Shown here: positions 6,064-12,001 of the stretch, piece by piece
Numbering within the stretch: the first letter of the stretch is position 1
Layout: each line of letters starts with the position of its first letter
NCBI GenBank assembly: GCA_016649775.1
Contig: JAENWY010000045.1
Span: 1 to 12,001 of the forward strand
From: Spirochaetaceae bacterium
GTDB taxonomy: Bacteria; Spirochaetota; Spirochaetia; Sphaerochaetales; Sphaerochaetaceae
DNA: 12,001 nt
Reading direction: 5' to 3'
Program-made: the position numbers and the translations under genes
The notes under the pieces: generated by a model
The model's database searches: none
Told to the model about the DNA's origin: nothing
What the model saw: only the letters and a program-made list of their open reading frames with translations

Positions 6064-7275
6064 TTGAAAGTTTTACATACTAGTGATTTACATATTGGAA
6101 AACAATTATTAAAATTACGACTTACAGATATTCATAAAAGTTTCTTTAACTTTTTAATAAAATCAATCGTGGATAACGATGTTGATTTACTCCTCATAAG
6201 TGGTGATATCTTCGACAATAGAACACCCTCTCCTACTTCTCAGGCTCTCTTTTATGAATTTTTATTTAATTTGGTTACCACTACTAATATTAAAGACGTA
6301 GTAATAATTAGTGGTAATCATGATTCAAAACAAGTTGTCTCTTTAGTTGCTCCTTTATTAACTAGCTTTAAGATCCATATAATTACATCTTCAAATGTTG
6401 AGGATGAACTATTAATTTTAAAAGATAAAAATAATGAGCCATATGTTCAAATACTAGCTGTTCCTTTTTTAAGTGATATGGATTTAAGAACCAATTTTGA
6501 GGCCAAAAGTGCATCTGATTTGGAAAATGAAATAGAGGTAGAATTAACCTCTCATTTTAATAAATGTGAAGTAGCAATAAATGAAAAATTTGATAAAACT
6601 CTACCAATAATTGGTATGGCACATTTATTTAGTTCTGGTGGTTCTGTAAATATAGATAAAGGAGATGGCGTTAGAGATATTTATGTAGGTAAATTGAATA
6701 CACTTCCCTCGAAAGCCTTTCCCCCCTCTCTTGATTATTTAGCACTTGGTCATATCCATAAACCTCAAATTATTAATAAAGATGATCGATTAACATATTG
6801 TGGTTCTCCTATCCAATTAGGTTTTGGCGAGAGGTCTAATAAAGGTATGGTTCTTCTTGATTTTAATAAAAAAGAATTTATTAAAACAATTATAAAAACC
6901 CCTACTTTTATTTCTCTTTGCCAAGCTAAAGGAAATAGTTATGAAGAAATAGTAAATAAAATAAAAATATTCGAAGCTACTTTAGATGAAGAAGATATGC
7001 AAAAGTTAACATATCTTGAAATAATTTATAGTGGAAAAAAAATTGATCCAAATCTAGATACAAAACTGAATGAATATATTTTATCTCTTGAAAAAAAATA
7101 TGAAATATTATCAATGAAAATAGAAAATTCAAAATTAGTTTTAACTAATACCTCTCAATTTATAGCTCTTAGTATGTTAAGTCCCAAAGAAATATTTACT
7201 GAAATCATTAAAGATTCTTTAGATGATGAAGTTATATCTTTATTTGATGTAGTTATGGAGGAAGTCCAATTATGA
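6064..7275 (+). CDS. sbcD: Exonuclease subunit SbcD (Mre11-type nuclease)
   Basis: Encodes 403 residues, the manganese-dependent calcineurin-like phosphoesterase subunit of SbcCD. The complex cleaves DNA hairpins and trims blocked double-strand ends on the chromosome. All metal-ligand motifs are present: SDLH (Asp8, His10), GDIFD (Asp48), GNHD (Asn85, His86, Asp87), GMAH (His187) and GHIH (His230, His232). GSPIQLGFGE (247-256) is the conserved segment after the catalytic domain, and the remaining 140 residues should form the DNA-capping and SbcC-binding region. Translation begins at TTG with AAAGGAG upstream. The stop overlaps the sbcC start by four bases (ATGA), as expected for a coupled operon. 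A terminator lies just upstream, so expression may depend on readthrough from smpB. Confidence 0.95.
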   Translation: MKVLHTSDLHIGKQLLKLRLTDIHKSFFNFLIKSIVDNDVDLLLISGDIFDNRTPSPTSQALFYEFLFNLVTTTNIKDVVIISGNHDSKQVVSLVAPLLTSFKIHIITSSNVEDELLILKDKNNEPYVQILAVPFLSDMDLRTNFEAKSASDLENEIEVELTSHFNKCEVAINEKFDKTLPIIGMAHLFSSGGSVNIDKGDGVRDIYVGKLNTLPSKAFPPSLDYLALGHIHKPQIINKDDRLTYCGSPIQLGFGERSNKGMVLLDFNKKEFIKTIIKTPTFISLCQAKGNSYEEIVNKIKIFEATLDEEDMQKLTYLEIIYSGKKIDPNLDTKLNEYILSLEKKYEILSMKIENSKLVLTNTSQFIALSMLSPKEIFTEIIKDSLDDEVISLFDVVMEEVQL

Positions 7276-10200
7276 GAATAACTAAATTAAAACTAAGTAA
7301 TTTAAACTCTCTAAAGGGTAAATTTGAAATAGATTTTACTGATAAAGAATTAATAGAAGATAACATTTTTGCCATAGTTGGTGATACTGGTTCTGGTAAA
7401 TCAAGTATTCTTGATGCAATTACACTAGCTCTATTTGCTAAAACAGCTCGTATTGAAAAAATCACAGGTTCTAGTAATGAAATAATGAATAGAGACTCAG
7501 GTGATTGTTACAGTGAAGTATTCTTTAGCAATTGTAATTGTGAATACTCTGCACTATTTTCTCAAAGGAAAGCCCGAAACAAGAAAGATGGTAACCTTTT
7601 AATGTATACAAGGACTCTTCGGGATATCACCAATGATAAGCAATTAACTAGTAATAAAGATTTTGATACTGTGTTAGAAGGTCTAATTAATTTAACTTTT
7701 GATCAATTTTCTCGTTCTGTCTTATTGGCCCAAGGTGATTTTAATATGTTTTTAATTGCCAAAGATGATGATAAAGCTAAAATTCTTGAACAAATTACAG
7801 GTACTGAAATCTATAGTAAAATTGGAAAGAAGATTTATGAACACTATTCTTTTGAAAATAAAGCACTTGAATTGATAAATGAAAGATTAAAAAGCCAAGA
7901 TATTTTAAGTGATGAAGAAAAAAAGGAAATAGAGCAATCAATTAGTAAAAATCAAAAATTAATTGAAGAATCAAATAAAGATAGATATGCTATAGATAAA
8001 ATACTAAGTTATTATGGGAAAAAAGATTCATTAGAGTTAAAGAGATCTTCTTTAACTAATGACATTAAAAAACGTGATAGTAATAGTGAACAAAATAATA
8101 ATTATAAAGAAAAATTAGATTTATTTGAAAAAGCTAAAGAGCCCTATCAATTATCAAATAAACTTAATATAGATAGTACTAAACTAGAAATTATATCTAC
8201 TGAGATACTCGAATTAAACAGTAAAATTACTACTCTAGATAATTTAATTGAATCTAAAAATAAACAAGTAACAATTACAAATGATTCAATAACCAAAAAA
8301 GAACAAGAGAAATTAGAATTAAATAAAATCATTGCTAAAGTTCGCCCAATTGATTTAAATATTAGCCATGATGGCCGTGATTTCTCTTATTCAGAAACTC
8401 AATATAATAAGAGTGTTGAGGAAATTAATGGCCTGAAATTATCAAATGACACTTTTTTAGTTAGAATAAATGATATTAAGAGTTCAATTGAAATTTCTAA
8501 TGAATATTTAAAAGCTCATAAAAGTCATAAGATTTTGTCCGAAAAATATGATGAGTTTATTACCAATAATAATCTATTAAAATCAAATGTTCATTATTTA
8601 GAAGATTCTAAAAATGCAATTATTAAGTATGATAGAGAACTTAATCTTTTAGATCAAAATAAAGCAAAATTTGATAAAGAACTACAAGAAGTTGATGAAA
8701 TAATAAATAGTATTAATAGAGAGATTTCTAAAAATAAATCAAACATTGAATTAAAAGTTTCGTTTGATTTATGCAATAAGAAAAATGTTACTTTAAATAG
8801 ATTAGAAGATGTATTAAATCAATATAAAAAAGATAGATTATTACTTGATACTTTTGAAAAGGAACTCTGTAATAAAGAAATTGAGAGAGAATCTAATAGA
8901 GTAAATCTTGTTGAACAAAAAAAGCTCTTAGACAAAGCTAACCTTGCTATTGAAAGAGGAAAAGAGTTATTAAAACTATCTGCTTTTGCACATAACGTAG
9001 TAGAAGGAGAAGCTTGCCCTCTTTGTGGATCATTAAATCATCCACAACCTTTATCTGTTAAAGAAGATAATTTAATAAAAGAAGAACAAGAACTAGCCAC
9101 AATTAACACTAAATTTGAAGCTTTAACTAATGAGAACATTGATCTTAAATCTAAAATTGATACTATTGAAGATAATATAAAGCGTTTAAAAAGCTCTGTA
9201 GTTACAAATAAAGAAATTCTTGTTAATTCTTTAAAAGTTCAATCATTATTTGATGAAACATTTAACATCTTAAGAGAAGAAAATGAACGTAATATAGAAC
9301 ACTTAAATAAAGAAATTTCAAATTTAGAAGCAAAAGAAAAACTAGTAAATACTCACTCAATTAATAAAGTTAAATATGAGGAGAGATTATTAAGTATTAA
9401 CAAATCTATTAATGATACAATTAATGGTAAAAAAGATTCTTTAACTAAGAATAAACAATATGAAATTGAGATTTCAAATTTAAATGAATTTTTTATACCA
9501 TATAAAGAATTTAAGAATATATCTAATTCTATTTTAAATAATTACAAAATTATTTTTGATAGGCATGTAAATTCAATTGATAAAAAAAGTGTTGAAATTA
9601 AAAGTTTAGAAAACACAATTATTACAAATAATCAAAGTATTGATAAGAAAAATATTGAATTGTCTCAACTATCTGAAAGTATGAAAGTTATACAAATGCG
9701 TTTAGAAAGTAACAAAACATTAAGAAAAGATTTATTTAGTGATAAAGATTGTGATAATGAATTGCTTTTATTAACTAAGTTAATAGATGATTTAAACAAG
9801 AATGTTGCAAAGATTTTGAGTGAATTAAATACTTTAGTTAACAATAGGGTCTCTATCAAAGCCACAATCTCAGTAAAGAGTCAAAATAAAGCGGAAATAA
9901 AAGAAACTATTAATCTCAATAAAATAGATCTAAACAAATTACTAAAAAATAATAATTTTAATTCAGTTGATGAACTTAAAAATTCTCAATTATCAGTTGA
10001 ACAAATTAACAATTACAATAAATTTACAACTGAATTTGTCGCTCTAGTTGCTAAAATTAATATTTTAGAAGAATCAATTAAGGAAGATGAGTGTTTACTG
10101 AACAATGATATTCCAGATATCACAAAAGATGAAGCAATTTTACGTAAAAATGAAATTGAAAATGAATATGATTTATACCAACAACTTAAAGGAAATTATC

Positions 10201-10817
10201 AAGAGAAAATAGATAATGATAAAAAAAATGTTGCAAAACTTGGTCAGATAAAACTAGAAAGAGAAAAACAAATTATTATTTATGATAGATGGTCAAAATT
10301 AAATGCTGCTGTTGGATCTAGTGATGGTCAGAAATTTAGAAAACTAGCTCAAGGAATAACACTTGATTACTTATTAAACAATGCAAATCTTAAATTAAAT
10401 AGTTTAACAGATAGATATTCTTTGATAAGAGAAAATACTACTACTGCTACCCTAGATATCAGCGTTATTGATTTATATATGAATGGAATTGAGCGTAGTG
10501 TTAGAAACTTATCTGGTGGAGAGAAATTTTTAGTTTCTTTATCACTAGCTCTTGGTCTTTCTGAATTAGTTAATTCAAAAAATCCTTCGGAAACTTTGTT
10601 TCTTGATGAAGGTTTTGGAACTTTAGATGAAGAGACTTTAGATCATGCTTTAAACACTTTAATGATTCTAAGTGAAAAAGAGCATAAGTTAATTGGTATT
10701 ATTTCTCACGTAGAAAAAGTTAAAGACGCTATATCTCATAAAATTTCAGTAGATAGAAATGGAAATGGTTCTAGTACGATTAATGGCCCTGGAGTGCTTG
10801 TAAAAGATGATATTTAA
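7272..10817 (+). CDS. sbcC: Exonuclease subunit SbcC (Rad50-type ATPase)
   Basis: Encodes 1181 residues, rather longer than the E. coli protein (about 1050). Rad50/SMC-like ATPase that clamps DNA and gates the SbcD nuclease. The N-terminal ATPase half has Walker A GDTGSGKSS (37-45) and the Q-loop region LLAQGDFNMFL (about 152-162). Two long charged coiled-coil arms (roughly 190-560 and 610-1020) are rich in Lys, Glu, Asn and Ile. Between them is the zinc hook CPLC (Cys582, Cys585), followed by GSLNHP. The C-terminal half has the signature LSGGE (1080-1084), Walker B LFLDE (Asp1112, Glu1113), a D-loop GTLDEE and an H-loop ISH. No frameshift or missing catalytic residue is seen. The start overlaps sbcD by four bases with GGAGG (7257-7261) ten bases upstream. 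No convincing terminator follows. Confidence 0.96.
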   Translation: MRITKLKLSNLNSLKGKFEIDFTDKELIEDNIFAIVGDTGSGKSSILDAITLALFAKTARIEKITGSSNEIMNRDSGDCYSEVFFSNCNCEYSALFSQRKARNKKDGNLLMYTRTLRDITNDKQLTSNKDFDTVLEGLINLTFDQFSRSVLLAQGDFNMFLIAKDDDKAKILEQITGTEIYSKIGKKIYEHYSFENKALELINERLKSQDILSDEEKKEIEQSISKNQKLIEESNKDRYAIDKILSYYGKKDSLELKRSSLTNDIKKRDSNSEQNNNYKEKLDLFEKAKEPYQLSNKLNIDSTKLEIISTEILELNSKITTLDNLIESKNKQVTITNDSITKKEQEKLELNKIIAKVRPIDLNISHDGRDFSYSETQYNKSVEEINGLKLSNDTFLVRINDIKSSIEISNEYLKAHKSHKILSEKYDEFITNNNLLKSNVHYLEDSKNAIIKYDRELNLLDQNKAKFDKELQEVDEIINSINREISKNKSNIELKVSFDLCNKKNVTLNRLEDVLNQYKKDRLLLDTFEKELCNKEIERESNRVNLVEQKKLLDKANLAIERGKELLKLSAFAHNVVEGEACPLCGSLNHPQPLSVKEDNLIKEEQELATINTKFEALTNENIDLKSKIDTIEDNIKRLKSSVVTNKEILVNSLKVQSLFDETFNILREENERNIEHLNKEISNLEAKEKLVNTHSINKVKYEERLLSINKSINDTINGKKDSLTKNKQYEIEISNLNEFFIPYKEFKNISNSILNNYKIIFDRHVNSIDKKSVEIKSLENTIITNNQSIDKKNIELSQLSESMKVIQMRLESNKTLRKDLFSDKDCDNELLLLTKLIDDLNKNVAKILSELNTLVNNRVSIKATISVKSQNKAEIKETINLNKIDLNKLLKNNNFNSVDELKNSQLSVEQINNYNKFTTEFVALVAKINILEESIKEDECLLNNDIPDITKDEAILRKNEIENEYDLYQQLKGNYQEKIDNDKKNVAKLGQIKLEREKQIIIYDRWSKLNAAVGSSDGQKFRKLAQGITLDYLLNNANLKLNSLTDRYSLIRENTTTATLDISVIDLYMNGIERSVRNLSGGEKFLVSLSLALGLSELVNSKNPSETLFLDEGFGTLDEETLDHALNTLMILSEKEHKLIGIISHVEKVKDAISHKISVDRNGNGSSTINGPGVLVKDDI

Positions 10818-10990
10818 TATCTATTAATTGATTCATTTTAGTATTTTATGTCTATTTTTACTCAATTATACAAAAGTTAAATCAATTTATTGTTCTTATA
10901 ACTTAATGAAATATGTCAAAATTAGCTACATTATTAGTTTACCACTCCTTTGAAATTTAAGCTAATTAATTTGTAATTTATTTGAATATT

Positions 10991-11131
10991 TTACTTAATT
11001 TTTGCTTTCTGTTTTTTAGGTCTTCCATTTTTTCGTTTAGGTTCTACAGGTGCCTTTGAATCAATTATTTTAGATGTTCTTCCTTTCTTTTGAGTAGGTT
11101 TCAGGGGATTATTCCACGGGAAATGCACCAT
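10991..11131 (-). CDS. Small basic reading frame with an AT-hook-like tail (uncertain)
   Basis: A 46-codon frame from ATG (11131) to TAA (10993-10991) that I do not recognise. The first codons (MVHFPWNNP) lie inside the element-end sequence described at 11107-11703. The rest is very basic and includes KRKNGRPKKQ (32-41), whose GRP core flanked by Lys and Arg resembles an AT-hook DNA-binding motif. No Shine-Dalgarno site precedes the ATG, and the frame is open upstream only to a TAG near 11156, so it may be the surviving C-terminal part of a larger gene instead of a complete one. Composition differs from random A+T-rich sequence here, which is the only argument that it was ever coding. Confidence 0.3.
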   Translation of the reverse strand: MVHFPWNNPLKPTQKKGRTSKIIDSKAPVEPKRKNGRPKKQKAKIK

Positions 11132-11336
11132 CGCTGCATCGGTTGAGCACCACCACTAATATTGCTAAGAGCTCCACTGAATATTCATTTAAGCACCACT
11201 TATTCCAAAAGATACTATTAGTTTGGCAATTTTAACATGTTTGTTGATCTACCTTTGATAAAAATAGCCTTATTAGCAATTCTACTTACCAATACATCAG
11301 CACCAAAGCTTTTGGACTCTTACTTTTTTTGCCACC
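11123..11336 (-). repeat. Left array of GGTGC-type motifs (outward facing)
   Basis: On the minus strand the motif GGTGC, seen as GCACC on the plus strand, occurs at 11125, 11147, 11171 (one mismatch), 11193, 11300 and 11332 (one mismatch), with a doubtful decayed copy near 11249. The first four are spaced 22, 24 and 22 bases and the last two 32 bases. Several copies are followed by a GAATATT-like block, as in AGTGGTGCTTAAATGAATAT, read from 11199 leftwards. Confidence 0.6.
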
Positions 11337-11417
11337 TGTGTAAAAATTAGTTGAATAGTATCCTCTCCAAAGATCTCTTATTAAGATTTAACTACCAACT
11401 AGGCAAGGTTAATACTA

Positions 11418-11685
11418 AGTGCTCTAATGAATACTAATGGTGCCCAATGAATATTTGTTCCAAATTAAAGTGGTGCTCTAGTAGTTATTGAAGGTGCTAT
11501 TAGTGGATTTGTATAAAATTTGATATGGTGCTTTAATAAAGAATTTTAATGGCTTTGATGGTGCTCTGTTGGAGAATCATATTAATTCTACTGGTGCTAA
11601 CAAGGAGACTGTTGGTGCTTTTGAAAAGAAGTTAAATAATTATACAGTTGAGTACTAACTGAGCTTTACTAGATATCACAGGGGC
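11418..11685 (+). repeat. Right array of GGTGCT motifs spaced 21 or 33 bp
   Basis: GGTGCT or a one-base variant starts at 11418, 11439, 11472, 11493, 11527, 11560, 11593, 11614 and, as GGGGC, 11681. A weak copy (TGAGCT) lies at 11660. The intervals are 21, 33, 21, 34, 33, 33, 21, then 46 and 21 through the weak copy. Between motifs the sequence is variable but tends to contain GAATA or a similar block. All copies read towards the right-hand element end. Confidence 0.75.
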
Positions 11686-11722
11686 GTATCAAGTGGAATA
11701 ATCAGCTTTAAAACATGGTCTA

Positions 11723-11748
11723 TTTTATGTGTGTTTTATGTGTGTTTT
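11723..11748. repeat. 11-bp tandem repeat
   Basis: TTTTATGTGTG is repeated exactly at 11723-11733 and 11734-11744, with TTTT continuing to 11748. It lies 20 bases beyond the right element end and is a simple slippage-type repeat. Confidence 0.8.
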
Positions 11749-11905
11749 GTTATTGTTTTAGCAATGTTGCATAAATCTTTAAATTAAGGTATTATTAAGT
11801 TATTGCTAATAAACAAATTATAAATTTAACTGTTTATTAAATTGCAATTAATAATTTAAATATAGTTTTTGATGATGTAATTTCATGAGTATCTTTTTTA
11901 TGATT

Positions 11906-11927
11906 TGGTGCATGTTTTGTGTAATAA
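11906..11927 (+). repeat. Third copy of the element-end pattern
   Basis: TGGTGCAT (11906-11913), five variable bases, GTG (11919-11921), one base, then AATAA (11923-11927). This is the same eight-five-three-one-five layout as the left end at 11130-11107, where TGGTGCAT, GTG and AATAA are all identical. It has the same orientation as the right end and could mark another decayed copy extending beyond the window. Confidence 0.4.
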
Positions 11928-12001
11928 GTACCTATTAATAAGTTGTAAAAAGACGTGATGTGAAAAAATCTAAATACGATATAACTGTAGTTTGGTTAAG
12001 C

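Larger units (their letters stand above)
11107..11703. mobile_element. Relic of a transposable element: inverted ends with internal motif arrays, no transposase
   Basis: The minus-strand sequence at 11131-11107 and the plus-strand sequence at 11679-11703 align without gaps over 25 bases and share a perfect 11-base core, GTGGAATAATC (11107-11117 and 11693-11703). Both follow the pattern GG-GC, eight bases in all, then five variable bases, then GTGGAATAATC. Inside these ends, copies of a GGTGCT-type motif face outwards on each side. Known IS21-family elements carry repeated transposase-binding sequences inside their ends, and the arrangement fits that, but family assignment is inference. Fewer than 90 bases in the middle (11337-11417) are free of motif copies and no transposase or ATPase gene is present. 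It looks like an internally deleted, decayed, non-autonomous copy. Confidence 0.5.
11704..12001. other. A+T-rich tail with no gene
   Basis: No frame longer than a few dozen codons and no ribosome binding site linked to a frame is visible. The stretch contains an 11-bp tandem repeat (11723-11748) and a third copy of the element-end pattern (11906-11927). The window ends without a recognisable gene start. Confidence 0.6.

Noticed and set aside
6064..10817. sbcD-sbcC as part of an anti-phage defence cluster
   Set aside because: The pair is intact and ordinary, sits beside smpB, and no other defence gene is visible nearby.
11549..11635. 28-codon hydrophobic frame with basic residues (MALMVLC...), reminiscent of a small membrane toxin
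   Set aside because: The Leu-Val-Leu pattern is produced by the repeated TGGTGCT motif read in one frame, there is no clear ribosome binding site, and the motif spacing explains it without coding.
11123..11685. CRISPR array
   Set aside because: The repeated motif is only about six bases, spacing alternates between two values, the two halves face opposite directions, and no cas gene is present.

Overview
This is a very A+T-rich window (well under 30% G+C by eye) using standard start and stop codons, with Shine-Dalgarno sites in front of some genes. The gene content suggests a low-G+C spirochaete. From memory, Borrelia burgdorferi has signal peptidase I genes, a membrane protein gene (BB0032) and smpB next to each other, and the same set (lepB, a membrane-anchored FGE-sulfatase-fold protein, smpB) is spread over the first 6 kb here. 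The taxonomic call is inference; no rRNA or tRNA is present to test it.

Layout. Positions 1-138 (minus) hold the first 46 codons of a HemW-type radical SAM protein, its start codon overlapping the lepB stop. lepB (138-1148, minus) encodes signal peptidase I. A compact 64-bp divergent promoter region separates it from a plus-strand gene (1213-2682) for a one-helix membrane protein with a PEGA-like segment and a C-terminal SUMF1/FGE-sulfatase domain. A 990-bp convergent non-coding stretch with several perfect hairpins follows. Then come a minus-strand NCS2 xanthine/urate-type permease (3674-5080), a 430-bp divergent A+T-rich intergenic region, smpB (5511-5984) with its own promoter and intrinsic terminator, and an overlapping sbcD-sbcC pair (6064-10817).

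The last 1.2 kb has no intact large gene. It holds a small basic AT-hook-like reading frame and what looks like the relic of a transposable element: two inverted copies of a 25-bp end sequence sharing a perfect 11-bp core, flanking two outward-facing arrays of a GGTGCT-type motif spaced mostly 21 or 33 bp apart, with no transposase between them. A third end-like copy lies further right. This array is the least explained part of the window.

How the genes fit together: lepB and the anchored FGE-fold protein concern the cell envelope and secretion; smpB rescues stalled ribosomes with tmRNA; SbcCD processes DNA ends and hairpins; the permease imports purine bases. Apart from hemW-lepB and sbcD-sbcC, the genes look like separate transcription units.
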